A stretch of 64,000 nucleotides of DNA. Source: Novosphingobium malaysiense. Lineage in GTDB: Bacteria > Pseudomonadota > Alphaproteobacteria > Sphingomonadales > Sphingomonadaceae. The translations under genes were made by a program, and so were the position numbers. Positions 24,987 through 34,102 of the stretch are shown in pieces. The notes under the pieces are model-generated. The model ran no database searches and was not told the DNA's origin. It worked only from the letters and a program-made list of their open reading frames with translations. Positions within the stretch are counted from its first letter, which is position 1. Every line of letters starts with the position of its first letter. The stretch is from contig NZ_JTDI01000004.1 in the NCBI RefSeq assembly GCF_000802225.1, positions 238,589 to 302,588 of the forward strand, in the 5' to 3' direction.

Positions 24987-26771
24987 ATGTCTCAAACGGT
25001 ATCGCAATTCATCTGGGATCGGCTCAAGGAATGGGGCGTCCACCGCATCTTCGGCTACCCGGGCGACGGCATCAATGGACTGGTGGGTGCGCTCGACAAG
25101 AAACGCGACGAATTCGATTTCGTGCAGACCCGCCACGAGGAAATGGCCGCCTTCATGGCGTCCGCCCATGCCAAGTTCACCGGTGAACTGGGTGTATGCC
25201 TCGCAACGTCCGGACCGGGTGCCTCCCACCTCCTGACGGGCCTTTACGACGCCCGAATGGACCATATGCCGGTTCTCGCCATCGTCGGGCAACAGGCGCG
25301 GACCGCCGTGGGTACGCATTACCAGCAGGAGTTGGACCTCCAATCGATGTTCAAGGACGTGGCCGGCGAATTTACCGGCTATGCCGCTACGCCTGCGCAG
25401 GTCCGCCACTTGGTCGACCGGGCCGTGCGCATCGCCATGGGGCGCCGCCGGGTTACGGCGCTGATCGTTCCCAACGATGTTCAGGAAATGCCAATGAGCG
25501 ATCCGCCTCGCTCGCACGGCGCCGTTTTCTCGGGAGTGGGCTACACGCGGCCCAAGGTCGTTCCGACCGATGCCGATCTCAGGCGCGCGGCCGATGTTCT
25601 CAATGCCGGCGGCAAGGTCGGCATGCTGGTCGGTGCAGGCGCCATCGGCGCGGAGGACGAGGTCATCGCACTCGCCGACAAGCTTGGGGCTGGCGCCGCC
25701 AAGGCGCTTCTCGGCAAGCAGGTCCTTCCCGACGATCTCGACTGGGTGACCGGTTCGATCGGCCTGCTCGGCACCGAACCGAGCGACAAGATGATGAAGG
25801 AGTGCGATACCTTCTTGATGCTGGGCTCGGGCTTCCCCTATTCGGAATTCCTGCCCAAGGAAGGCAATGCCCGCGGGGTCCAGATCGACATCGACCCCGG
25901 CATGCTCTCGATCCGCTATCCCATGGAAGTGCCGCTGGAGGGCGATCTCAAGGCCTCAATTCAGGCGCTCCTGCCGCTCATCGAGCAGAAGACCGATACC
26001 AAGTGGCGCGACAAGATTGCCGGCTGGAAACGAGACTGGATGGAAACGCTGCACGACAGGGCGATGGTCAAGGCCAACCCGGTCAACCCGCAGCGCATCT
26101 TCACCGAGCTTTCGCCGCGCCTGCCCGACCGGGCCATCATCTCCAGCGATTCCGGCTCGGCCGCGAACTGGTACGCCCGCGATCTGATGATCCGCAAGGG
26201 CATGATGTGCTCGCTGTCTGGCGGACTGGCCTCGATGGGCGCGGGTACGCCTTATGCGATCGCCGCCAAGTTCGCCTACCAGGACCGTCCGGTCATCGCG
26301 TGCGTCGGCGACGGGGCCATGCAGATGAACAACATGGCCGAGCTCATCACGGTCGCCAAATACTGGGAAAAGTGGGCCAACCCAACCTTCGTCGTGTGCG
26401 TGCTCAACAACGAGGATCTCAACCAGGTCACTTGGGAGCAGCGCGTCATGGAAGGCAACCCCAAGTCTGAAATGACCCAGAAGTTGCCGGATGTCGCCTA
26501 CCACCGCTTTGCGCAGATAATCGGTCTGGAAGGCATCTTCGTGGACGATCCGGAAAAGCTTGGCGAAGCCTGGGAGACGGCACTCGCCGCGCGCAAGCCC
26601 TGCGTGCTCGAAGTGAAGACCGATCCCGAAGTGCCGCCGCTTCCACCGCACATCACTTTCGAACAGGCCAAGAGCTTCATGTTCGCCACGGTCAAGGGCG
26701 ACCCCAACGAAGGCTCCATGATCAAGGGCAGCCTCAAGCAGATGGCGGCGGACTTCATAGGGTCTGAATAA
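24987..26771 (+). CDS. Thiamine-diphosphate-dependent enzyme, pyruvate oxidase/acetolactate synthase type
   Basis: 594 residues. RHEEMAAFMASAHAKFTGELGVCLATSGPGASHLL holds the cofactor-activating Glu and the FAD/substrate region; CVGDGAMQMNNMAELITVAKY is the ThDP-Mg motif (GDG...NN). It most resembles the PoxB-like thiamine pyrophosphate-requiring proteins that decarboxylate pyruvate or similar keto acids. GGAGGAG precedes ATG 24987. The stop overlaps the next start, so it heads a coupled operon with the membrane protein, Gluc-DH-3-like, GMC and DUF4396 genes. Regulated by an EcfG-type promoter. Confidence 0.88.
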   Translation: MSQTVSQFIWDRLKEWGVHRIFGYPGDGINGLVGALDKKRDEFDFVQTRHEEMAAFMASAHAKFTGELGVCLATSGPGASHLLTGLYDARMDHMPVLAIVGQQARTAVGTHYQQELDLQSMFKDVAGEFTGYAATPAQVRHLVDRAVRIAMGRRRVTALIVPNDVQEMPMSDPPRSHGAVFSGVGYTRPKVVPTDADLRRAADVLNAGGKVGMLVGAGAIGAEDEVIALADKLGAGAAKALLGKQVLPDDLDWVTGSIGLLGTEPSDKMMKECDTFLMLGSGFPYSEFLPKEGNARGVQIDIDPGMLSIRYPMEVPLEGDLKASIQALLPLIEQKTDTKWRDKIAGWKRDWMETLHDRAMVKANPVNPQRIFTELSPRLPDRAIISSDSGSAANWYARDLMIRKGMMCSLSGGLASMGAGTPYAIAAKFAYQDRPVIACVGDGAMQMNNMAELITVAKYWEKWANPTFVVCVLNNEDLNQVTWEQRVMEGNPKSEMTQKLPDVAYHRFAQIIGLEGIFVDDPEKLGEAWETALAARKPCVLEVKTDPEVPPLPPHITFEQAKSFMFATVKGDPNEGSMIKGSLKQMAADFIGSE

Positions 26772-27577
26772 TGGAACATTCGAATGTGACGGTAGCGTCG
26801 TCCCGGCTGATGGCAGCCGGGGCGGCCATTCTCGGCACGTCGGTGTTCGCCGATTCCGGCCTGGAGCATTACCGCGGATCGTTCCGCAATCCGGGCATGG
26901 TCCTGCCGATCGCGACGTCCGCCATTGCCGTGCCGTTGAATATGCGCCGATCGATGGGTAGCGCCGCGCGGCCAGGTCTAGGCAGGGCCGTCGATCTGGT
27001 GGCCAGTATCGTCGGGATGGCGGGATTCGGCTTTCACCTGCGCAATATCGGACGCGAACCCGGCGGTTTCCGCCTGATCAACCTGTTCTACAAGGCTCCC
27101 CTCGGTGCACCTGGCGCGATGGTGCTGACGGGCCTGCTGGGCCGGGCGAGCCGCCGCTTGCAACTCGGACGCCCCTCGCCTTTCACGGCCAAGGCATTCG
27201 GAGCCATTACCGTCGCCGGTCTGGTCGGGACGGTGGCGGAGGCCGGGCTGTTGCATTTTCGCGGTGCTTTCCACAACCCGGCGATGTGGCTTCCGCTGGC
27301 GGTCCCGCCGCTGGCATCGCTCAGCTTTGCGCGCGATCTGGCCCTTGGCCAGCCGACCGGTGCCACCCGGATGCTCCTGGGTGCGACCGCCGGCCTCGGA
27401 CTCGTCGGATCGGCTTTCCATGCCTACGGCATCGCGCGCAACATGGGGGGCTGGCGCAACTGGCGGCAGAACATTCTCGCCGGCCCGCCCCTGCCGGCTC
27501 CCCCCTCGTTCACCGGGCTCGCCATCGCCGCGCTCGGCGTAATGCTCCTGCTTCCCAAGAGGCGGCGCCATGACTGA
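26771..27577 (+). CDS. Hypothetical membrane protein
   Basis: 268 residues, not recognised. Two halves look related: ADSGLEHYRGSFRNPGMVLPIATSAIAVP (residues about 28-56) and EAGLLHFRGAFHNPAMWLPLAVPPLASL (about 157-184) share H-x-RG-x-F-x-NP, so the protein probably arose by internal duplication. Six or more hydrophobic segments are present. ATG overlaps the ThDP-enzyme stop and the end overlaps the next start. Its neighbours suggest a membrane partner for the dehydrogenase genes downstream. Confidence 0.75.
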   Translation: MEHSNVTVASSRLMAAGAAILGTSVFADSGLEHYRGSFRNPGMVLPIATSAIAVPLNMRRSMGSAARPGLGRAVDLVASIVGMAGFGFHLRNIGREPGGFRLINLFYKAPLGAPGAMVLTGLLGRASRRLQLGRPSPFTAKAFGAITVAGLVGTVAEAGLLHFRGAFHNPAMWLPLAVPPLASLSFARDLALGQPTGATRMLLGATAGLGLVGSAFHAYGIARNMGGWRNWRQNILAGPPLPAPPSFTGLAIAALGVMLLLPKRRRHD

Positions 27578-28172
27578 CCCCTATCCCGATTACGACGTTC
27601 TCGATAAGCGCGACACGCCAAGCTGGAACGACAAGACCCGCGAAGTGGTCGACCAGCGGATGTCGCTGACGGAATCCAGCCACGCCCTCGATGCTGCGCA
27701 ACTGGCGACCCTGCGGCGGCTGGTATCGCGCTTGACACCGCAGCCGGAGCAGCGGGCACCGGCCAACACCGTGGCTATCGTGCTGCAGAAGATCGACGCC
27801 AACGCGAGCGACGGCTACCGCCTCGCCGGCATGCCGCAAGTGCGCGAGTGTTGGTGCAAGGGCCTGGATGCCATCCGCGAGGAAGCGATAAAGCGCCACG
27901 GTCTGCCATTCGCCGACCTCGACGACGAAACGGCCGACGCGCTGCTCCGCACGATCGAGAACGGCGAGACGTCGCCAGAGGTGTGGACGGACTTTTCGTC
28001 CAAGCAGTTCTGGACATGGCGAATCCTTCCCGATGTCGTCTCCGCCCACTGGTCCCACCCCTCGCTCTGGAGCGCCATGGGCTTCGGCGGACCCGCCAGC
28101 CCTCGCGGATATGTGAGGCTCGACGCCAACCGGCGCGACGGCTGGGAAGCCAGGGAGGAAACCGATGGCTGA
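27570..28172 (+). CDS. Gluconate 2-dehydrogenase subunit 3-like protein
   Basis: 200 residues with the pattern of the small subunit of membrane GMC dehydrogenases: LDAAQLATLRRLVSRLTPQ near the start and FWTWRILPDVVSAHWSHPSLWSAMGFGGPASPRGYVRL near the end. It lacks a clear Tat signal, unlike typical GA2DH gamma subunits. It overlaps the following GMC gene by 8 bases, so the two are likely one enzyme. Confidence 0.8.
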   Translation: MTDPYPDYDVLDKRDTPSWNDKTREVVDQRMSLTESSHALDAAQLATLRRLVSRLTPQPEQRAPANTVAIVLQKIDANASDGYRLAGMPQVRECWCKGLDAIREEAIKRHGLPFADLDDETADALLRTIENGETSPEVWTDFSSKQFWTWRILPDVVSAHWSHPSLWSAMGFGGPASPRGYVRLDANRRDGWEAREETDG

Positions 28173-29805
28173 AGCGAGCGACTCCGTCCGCTGCGCCGGC
28201 GGACGCGCGCCCGACGTCTTTTCGACCGAAGGCTGGGTACCAATGAACGAATACGGCGAGGACGAGGTCGATTTCGTCATTGTCGGAACCGGTGCGGGCG
28301 GCGCACCGCTGGCCGCGAAGCTGGCCGAAGCGGGCTTTTCGGTGATCGCCATGGATGCCGGTCCGTTCTGGCGCCCGCTATCGGATTTCGCATCCGACGA
28401 GATGCACCAATCCAAGCTCTACTGGACCGACGAACGCATCGTCGATGGCGAGAACCCGATTCACATGGGCGCGAACAATTCGGGCCGCTCGGTCGGCGGA
28501 TCAACGGTCCATTTCGCGATGGTTTCGCTGCGTTTCCGCCCGGAGCATTTCAAGACGCGCACCAAGCTGGGCTACGGCGTGGATTGGCCGATCGACTGGC
28601 AGGAGATGTGGGACTACTACCGCGAGGTTGAGCAGGAACTCCATATTTCCGGGCCCGTGCGCTATCCGTGGGGCCCGAAGCGTCCGCGCTATCCGCTCCG
28701 TCCGCATCCGCTCAATGCGGCCGCCCATCATCTCGTGCGCGGAGCCGAAGGTCTGGGCATCGACTGGACGGAAACTCCGCTCGCCACCCTCTCGGCCCCG
28801 GTCGGGAAGGCACACCCTTGCGTCTATCGCGGCTTCTGCGTCACCGGTTGCTCGACCAATGCCAAGCAATCGGCGCTGGTGACGTGGATCCCCCGCGCGC
28901 TGAAGGCCGGTGCCGAAATCCGCGACCTCGCCATGGTCGGCAAGATCGAGTGCAATGCCCGCGGCCGCGCAAGCGGCGTCCACTACCACCGCAACGGCGA
29001 ATGGCACTTCCAGAAGGCCCGCAACGTCGTGGTAGCCGGATACGCCGTCGAAACGCCGCGCCTGCTGCTAAATTCTGCCAACGGCGACCATCCCGAAGGC
29101 CTCGCCAACTCCTCCGGGCTCTTGGGAAAGAACCTGATGGTCCAGCTAAACCAGGCCGCCTGGGGGCAAGCGGAGGAGGAAATCCGGTCCTACAAGGCCC
29201 CGCCCAGCCTCGCGATCACCGAGCACTGGAACTACTGCGACGAAGGCAAGGACTACTTCGGCGGGTGGACCTACATGAGCCAGGGCCCCCTCCCCACCAA
29301 GTGGGCGACGTCGCTGGCGGGTGGGCGCAAGCTGTGGGGCCGCCCACTGCTTGAGGAAATGGAGCGGGCGAACCATTCGGTCGGCCTCAAGATGGTCGGC
29401 GAAGTGCTGCCGCACGAGGACAACCGGGTGACGCTCTCGGACGAAACCGACCAGCATGGCCTGCGCATCCCGCGCATCACCTTTTCCCTGCGCGACAACG
29501 AGAAGGCGATGATCCGCCACGCGCTCGACTTCATGCAGTCCAGCCTCGAAGCCAGCGGAGCACGAGATATCTGGAAGGAAACAGACGATACCTGCCATCT
29601 GGGGGGGACAGCCCGCATGGGCGACGATCCCGCCACCAGCGTGGTCAATGCCGATTGCCGCAGCTGGGACATTCCCAATCTGTGGGTCTGCGATGGCTCG
29701 GTGTTCCCGACCGTGGGCGGGGTCAATCCCTCGCTGACGATCCAGGCAATCGCCTGCCGCACCGCCGACCGCATCGTCGAAATGGGTAGAAAGGGAGAGC
29801 TGTGA
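28165..29805 (+). CDS. GMC family FAD oxidoreductase (dehydrogenase large subunit)
   Basis: 546 residues. The FAD-binding DFVIVGTGAGGAPLAAKLAEAGFSV lies near residue 36; GGSTVHFAMVSLRF and the C-terminal DDTCHLGGTARMG and NLWVCDGSVFPTVGGVNPSLTIQAIA are the GMC signatures, with the catalytic His region intact. It likely oxidises an alcohol or sugar and passes electrons to a membrane acceptor through the adjacent small subunit. Substrate unknown. Confidence 0.9.
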   Translation: MAEASDSVRCAGGRAPDVFSTEGWVPMNEYGEDEVDFVIVGTGAGGAPLAAKLAEAGFSVIAMDAGPFWRPLSDFASDEMHQSKLYWTDERIVDGENPIHMGANNSGRSVGGSTVHFAMVSLRFRPEHFKTRTKLGYGVDWPIDWQEMWDYYREVEQELHISGPVRYPWGPKRPRYPLRPHPLNAAAHHLVRGAEGLGIDWTETPLATLSAPVGKAHPCVYRGFCVTGCSTNAKQSALVTWIPRALKAGAEIRDLAMVGKIECNARGRASGVHYHRNGEWHFQKARNVVVAGYAVETPRLLLNSANGDHPEGLANSSGLLGKNLMVQLNQAAWGQAEEEIRSYKAPPSLAITEHWNYCDEGKDYFGGWTYMSQGPLPTKWATSLAGGRKLWGRPLLEEMERANHSVGLKMVGEVLPHEDNRVTLSDETDQHGLRIPRITFSLRDNEKAMIRHALDFMQSSLEASGARDIWKETDDTCHLGGTARMGDDPATSVVNADCRSWDIPNLWVCDGSVFPTVGGVNPSLTIQAIACRTADRIVEMGRKGEL

Positions 29806-30518
29806 AACACGCCGATTTTCCACCAGGTCTGCACCTTGTCGCGATCTTATCGTTGCTCGTCGCCGCCGCTTGCGCGGCGTGGATAGCCTTCGACGTCAGG
29901 CGGCATCCGCAGAAGATGGCGATCATGAACTTTGTATGGCCGCTCACGGCGCTGTTCGGCAGCGTCATCTGGCTCTGGCTGTACTTGCGCTTCGGCCGGC
30001 TCAAGGGCGAAGGCATCCCCAGCGACGAGCAGGAGACGCCGAAGTGGGCAGCGGTGGCCAAGGGCGCCAGCCACTGCGGCGCGGGCTGCACTCTTGGGGA
30101 CATCATTGCCGAATGGTTCGCCTTCGCCGTGCCGGCGATCGCCGTGTGGCTGGGCTGGCACACGATCTTTTCGGAAAAGATCTTCGCGGTATGGATCCTC
30201 GATTACATCGTCGCCTTCGGCCTCGGCATCGTGTTCCAGTATTTCACGATCAAGCCGATGCGCGACCTGTCTTTCGGTCAGGGCGTGGTGCAGGCCGTGA
30301 AAGCCGATACGGCCTCGATCACCGCGTGGCAGGTAGGCATGTACGGGTGCATGGCGCTGATCCAGTTCGCCTGGTTCAAGCCCGCGTTCGGCGGCGTGGC
30401 GGAAGTCAATCGGCCCGAGTTCTGGTTTGCCATGCAATTGGCGATGATCTGCGGGTTTGCGACAGCATTTCCGGTCAACTGGTGGCTTATCAGCGCCGGT
30501 ATCAAGGAACGCATGTAG
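29802..30518 (+). CDS. DUF4396 family membrane protein
   Basis: 238 residues, starting at a GTG that overlaps the GMC stop (GTGA). Six membrane spans. The family markers are MNFVWPLTALFGSVIWLWLYL, ASHCGAGCTLGDIIAEWFAF, FQYFTIKPMRDLSFGQGVVQAVKADTASITAWQVGMYG and AFPVNWWLISAGIKERM. The HCGAGC motif could bind metal, perhaps copper. Function not established. Last gene of the coupled operon that starts at 24987. Confidence 0.85.
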   Translation: MKHADFPPGLHLVAILSLLVAAACAAWIAFDVRRHPQKMAIMNFVWPLTALFGSVIWLWLYLRFGRLKGEGIPSDEQETPKWAAVAKGASHCGAGCTLGDIIAEWFAFAVPAIAVWLGWHTIFSEKIFAVWILDYIVAFGLGIVFQYFTIKPMRDLSFGQGVVQAVKADTASITAWQVGMYGCMALIQFAWFKPAFGGVAEVNRPEFWFAMQLAMICGFATAFPVNWWLISAGIKERM

Positions 30519-30558
30519 CGCGCGTCGCGAACGGCCCGTCGCACACCTCCCCCTTTCT

Positions 30559-30584
30559 GCAACCCGACCCGGGCGGGCATCGTT
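30559..30584 (+). promoter_or_regulatory. Possible EcfG-type promoter of the SDR gene
   Basis: GCAAC-N17-CGTT: one mismatch in the -35 half. It ends 24 bases before ATG 30608. Confidence 0.35.
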
Positions 30585-30607
30585 GCAGAGGAAAGAGGAG
30601 ATTGATC

Positions 30608-31459
30608 ATGCCAGCAACGCAGGAAATGATTCACGAAGACCCGCTGCCCGGCCACGAGAGCGCCCTCGAGCGCAAGCCCGAATGGCAGCCGCGCTATCCC
30701 GGTTCGGGCCGATTGAATGACAAGGTTGCCATCGTCACCGGCGGCGACAGCGGTATCGGTCGGGCCGTGGCCGCGCTCTATGCCCGCGAAGGGGCGGATG
30801 TCGCCATCGTCTATCTGCTGGAAGACGACGATGCCAAAGAAACTTGCCGGATTGTCGAAAGCGAAGGGCGCCGCGCCATTGCCATCAAGGCCGACGTTGG
30901 ATCGCGCAAAATGTGCGAGCGCATCGTCGAACAGACGATGGAGGCTTTCGGGCGCATCGATATCCTGGTGAACAATGCCGGCGAGCAGCACCCCGATCCG
31001 GAAATCACCGACATCACCGAAGAGCAGCTTCGCCGCACGTTCCAGACCAACATCTTCGGCATGTTCTTTCTGGTTCAGGCCGCCCGCCCGCATCTCGAAA
31101 AGGGCGCCGCGATCATCAATTGCACCAGCGTGACGATGTACAAGGGGAGCCAGGCGCTTCTCGACTACAGCTCGACCAAGGGCGCCATCACTGCCTTCAC
31201 CCGCTCGCTGTCGGAAAACCTCATTGGCGAAGGCATTCGCGTCAATGCCGTCGCGCCGGGCCCGATCTGGACGCCGCTCAATCCCTGCGGCGGTGCCAGC
31301 AAGGAGAAGCTGGCCCATTTCGGCGAAGGCACGCCCATGGGCCGGCCCGGCGAACCCAACGAAGTCGCGCCTTCATTCCTGTTCCTTGCCTGCGAGGATG
31401 CCAGCTACATGAGCGGCCAGGTGCTGCATCCCAATGGCGGTGTCGTCATCGGCAGCTGA
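30608..31459 (+). CDS. SDR family oxidoreductase (YghA/general-stress type)
   Basis: 283 residues. It has an N-terminal extension rich in Pro (HEDPLPGHESALERKPEWQP), then the NAD(P) motif VTGGDSGIGRAVA, NNAGEQ and the catalytic Y-x3-K (DYSSTKGA) with the Ser in NCTSVT. The proline-rich lead and this order are typical of the YghA/GsiB-like stress SDRs of many bacteria. GGAGATTG precedes ATG 30608. Substrate unknown. Confidence 0.9.
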   Translation: MPATQEMIHEDPLPGHESALERKPEWQPRYPGSGRLNDKVAIVTGGDSGIGRAVAALYAREGADVAIVYLLEDDDAKETCRIVESEGRRAIAIKADVGSRKMCERIVEQTMEAFGRIDILVNNAGEQHPDPEITDITEEQLRRTFQTNIFGMFFLVQAARPHLEKGAAIINCTSVTMYKGSQALLDYSSTKGAITAFTRSLSENLIGEGIRVNAVAPGPIWTPLNPCGGASKEKLAHFGEGTPMGRPGEPNEVAPSFLFLACEDASYMSGQVLHPNGGVVIGS

Positions 31460-31508
31460 CCCGGTTTGGACGGCTTGGGCGGGGCAACCCGCTCAGGCCC
31501 GCCTTGGT

Positions 31509-32696
31509 TCAATGACGAATAGCGCTGGAAGTCACCTTTTGCGCCGCAGAGTGCTCCTCCTCCAGCACGCCTTCATATTGCGAGACCATGGCGTCGGTCA
31601 TCGCCCGCAGGGAATAGTCCATGGCCCGGCAGCACGCCGCAGCACCCACCTTGTGCCGCAGGTCGGCATCCTGAATCAGCATTTCGATTGCCGAAAGGAA
31701 ACCCGCTTCGTCATGAGGGTCGACGAAAGTGGCCGCGCCGCCCCAGAGTTCCCTGAATGCCGGAATATCCGACAGCACGAGGGCACAGCCCGATTCCGCG
31801 GCTTCGAGCACACCAAGTCCGAACGGTTCGACTTGCGCTGCAGATACGAAGACCGGCCGCTGGGACAGGTGCGCGTTGATCTCATCCATCGAAATCGAGC
31901 CCAGCAGACGCAAGTTGCGCGCCTTGAGTTTCTGCCCTCCCGGGCCAATCTGCTCCCCGGCAGCAAGAAAGGGGACATCGAGCTTGCCGGCCACCGCGTC
32001 CAGCAGGGCCACGTTCCTGGTCTCATCCCACAACCGCCCGGCTGTAAACACGAAAGGCGCTTTGCGTTCAGGCCCTACCGGAAGGTGGGGCGACGATCCG
32101 TTGTAGATCACCTTTACGGGCCTATCGACCGATACCATGGCCGCGGAAGCGAGAGTGGGGGCAACCAGCCGGTCGCATGCCTCCAGGCCCTGCCGGGTCA
32201 TGGTCCAGTGCCATTCGCTGTCCTTCACCAGTTGCGGCGATGTCCCGGCAGCCAATTCGCTCCCGCCGCAAGCATGGATCAAGCCCACTAACGGAACGGT
32301 CCAGTCGGCGGCTGCGGCCAACAAAGGCGCGTGCAGATGGGCAAGGTCGCAAGCTTCCCGGCGTACCATGTCCGCAAGTTCCGCCGCGGCGGCCTGCATG
32401 GCGTCGCGATCCGCACCGGCCCAGTCCAGCGGAAATTCGCCGGCAACCAGCATAACACCCGGGAGGCTGTCGACTTCGGCCCGTTGCGCGGCATCCGGGG
32501 GCGGACCGAAGGTTGCAAGTCTTACCTGCCACCCTCGATGGGCCAGCGCGCCTGCGAGGTTGATGGTATAGCGCCAGACCCACCCGACGGTATCGGTCGT
32601 CATCAGCAGGCGTTTCGGGCCCTTTGCAGCCACGTCGCGTTCCTCAATCGAATTGTACTCTTCGCCAGACCCTTCGACTAGGCCGGCAATCTCCAT
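31509..32696 (-). CDS. Glycosyltransferase family 4 protein
   Basis: 395 residues with a GT-B fold: an N-terminal acceptor half (WVWRYTINLAGALAHRGWQVRLAT) and a C-terminal donor half with FVSAAQVEPFGLGVLEAAESGCALVLSDIPAFRELWGGAATFVD, the E-x7-E type motif of retaining GT4 enzymes. It transfers a sugar from a nucleotide donor to an unknown acceptor. It is alone and convergent with the SDR gene. A possible EcfG-type promoter lies at 32826-32851. Confidence 0.88.
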   Translation of the reverse strand: MEIAGLVEGSGEEYNSIEERDVAAKGPKRLLMTTDTVGWVWRYTINLAGALAHRGWQVRLATFGPPPDAAQRAEVDSLPGVMLVAGEFPLDWAGADRDAMQAAAAELADMVRREACDLAHLHAPLLAAAADWTVPLVGLIHACGGSELAAGTSPQLVKDSEWHWTMTRQGLEACDRLVAPTLASAAMVSVDRPVKVIYNGSSPHLPVGPERKAPFVFTAGRLWDETRNVALLDAVAGKLDVPFLAAGEQIGPGGQKLKARNLRLLGSISMDEINAHLSQRPVFVSAAQVEPFGLGVLEAAESGCALVLSDIPAFRELWGGAATFVDPHDEAGFLSAIEMLIQDADLRHKVGAAACCRAMDYSLRAMTDAMVSQYEGVLEEEHSAAQKVTSSAIRH

Positions 32697-32825
32697 CGGC
32701 CCCGGTCACGGCCCGGGGGCTATAAAGCGGAAGGCCCTTCGTAAGGCAGCGGCCGAACCTGTCGGCTCGCCAACCCGTTCACGGAACCACGGCGCGAGAC
32801 GCTTGTTTCCTCCACTTTCCCGATC

Positions 32826-32851
32826 AACCGCCCACGCCGGACAAAAGTTCC
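32826..32851 (-). promoter_or_regulatory. Possible EcfG-type promoter of the glycosyltransferase gene
   Basis: Minus strand GGAAC-N17-GGTT, 130 bases upstream of ATG 32696 and just after the egtB stop. The base before GTT differs from the consensus C. Confidence 0.4.
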
Positions 32852-32905
32852 GGTCCAGCGGCAGTATAGTTAACAGAAATCGTTTGAGGACAATTTGCCG
32901 TACAT

Positions 32906-34102
32906 TTACCGCCGAACGAGCCGTATCCCGGTGAAGGCCCAGCGCGCTGACGGCGGGAAGAAATTGCGATAGGTGAGGCGCGCATGCCCCGGCGGGGTCG
33001 CCAGCGAACCGCCACGCAAGACGAACTGGTTGACCATGAACTTGCCATTATATTCGCCGACCGCGTCGTCGCTGGCGACGAATCCCGGATAGGCGACGTA
33101 GGGCGAGGCGGTCCACTGCCAGGCGACGTCGTCTCGCTGCCGCAGCTCGCAGTGACGCGCTGCCACTTCCCATTCCGCCTCCGTCGGTAGCCTGTGACCT
33201 GCCCAGCGCGCATAGGCATCGGCTTCGTAGTAGCTCATGTGTAATGCTGGAGCATCAGGATCGAGTTCCACGCGCCCACCCAGGGAAAAGCGCGACCAGA
33301 TGCCGGCATCCTCCCGCCAGTAGAGTGGCCCGCTCCACCCTTCCGCTTCCACTGTCGCCCAGCCATCGGACAGCCACAGCTCCGGCCGGCGATAGCCTCC
33401 ATCCTCGATGAACCGCAGGTACTCGGAATTGCTGACCAGGCGATCGGAAACCTCGAACGGTTCGAGCCATGCCTTGTGCCGCGGCCCCTCGTTATCGAAC
33501 GAAAACCCGTCGCCGTCATACCCGATGGCGACAAGGCCTCCCTGTACGGAGAGCCATCGGGCCGGCTCGGGCGCAGGTTCGACGATCCAGCGAATATCGT
33601 AGGCCGGTTCCATCGGGTTGCGGCTGAATGCGTGCTTGATGTCCATCAGGATCAGTTCCTGATGTTGCTGTTCATGATGCAGCCCGAGTACGACCAGATC
33701 CCGCCACGACGCCTCGGGCACCGTGTCTGCCAGGCGTTCCATGGCCGCATCGACGTGGCCGCGATAGGCATGGACCTGTTCCAGCGACGGACGTGAAAGC
33801 ATCCCCCTCTCCGCACGCGTATGCCGTTCTCCCACCCGCACATAGTAGGAATTGAACAGGACGGCGAAAGCAGGGTGAAAGGGCTGATAGCCGGGCAGGT
33901 AGGGCTGCAGCACAAAGGTCTCGAAAAACCAGGTCGTATGCGCGAGGTGCCACTTGGCGGGGCTGGCATCGGGCATCGACTGGAGTTGGCAATCCTCGGG
34001 CGAAAGCAGCTCCGTCAGCGAGAGCGAGGCCGAACGCACCTCCCGGTAAGCGTCAAGGGCACTTGCCGGTGCCGGGTGGATCCTTTGCGCTGCACTGCTC
34101 AT
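32906..34102 (-). CDS. egtB: Ergothioneine biosynthesis protein EgtB
   Basis: 398 residues. The N-terminal DinB-like metal site includes KWHLAHTTWFFETF and LGLHHEQQHQELILMDIKHAF (the His triad). The C-terminal formylglycine-generating-type domain includes FEVSDRLVSNSEYLRFIEDGGY and HRLPTEAEWEVAAR. EgtB is the iron enzyme joining hercynine to a thiol donor as sulfoxide. ATG 34102 overlaps the egtD stop, so the pair is coupled. egtA, egtC and egtE are not seen here. Confidence 0.93.
   Translation of the reverse strand: MSSAAQRIHPAPASALDAYREVRSASLSLTELLSPEDCQLQSMPDASPAKWHLAHTTWFFETFVLQPYLPGYQPFHPAFAVLFNSYYVRVGERHTRAERGMLSRPSLEQVHAYRGHVDAAMERLADTVPEASWRDLVVLGLHHEQQHQELILMDIKHAFSRNPMEPAYDIRWIVEPAPEPARWLSVQGGLVAIGYDGDGFSFDNEGPRHKAWLEPFEVSDRLVSNSEYLRFIEDGGYRRPELWLSDGWATVEAEGWSGPLYWREDAGIWSRFSLGGRVELDPDAPALHMSYYEADAYARWAGHRLPTEAEWEVAARHCELRQRDDVAWQWTASPYVAYPGFVASDDAVGEYNGKFMVNQFVLRGGSLATPPGHARLTYRNFFPPSARWAFTGIRLVRR

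Noticed and set aside
30506..30530. GGAAC near the end of the DUF4396 gene as an EcfG promoter
   Set aside because: No GTT lies at the required distance; the bases at that position are GCG and GAA.
32783..32807. Exact GGAAC-N17-GTT on the plus strand
   Set aside because: No rightward gene follows; egtB and egtD are on the other strand for more than 2 kb. It could start an antisense RNA, but nothing supports that, so it was not called.
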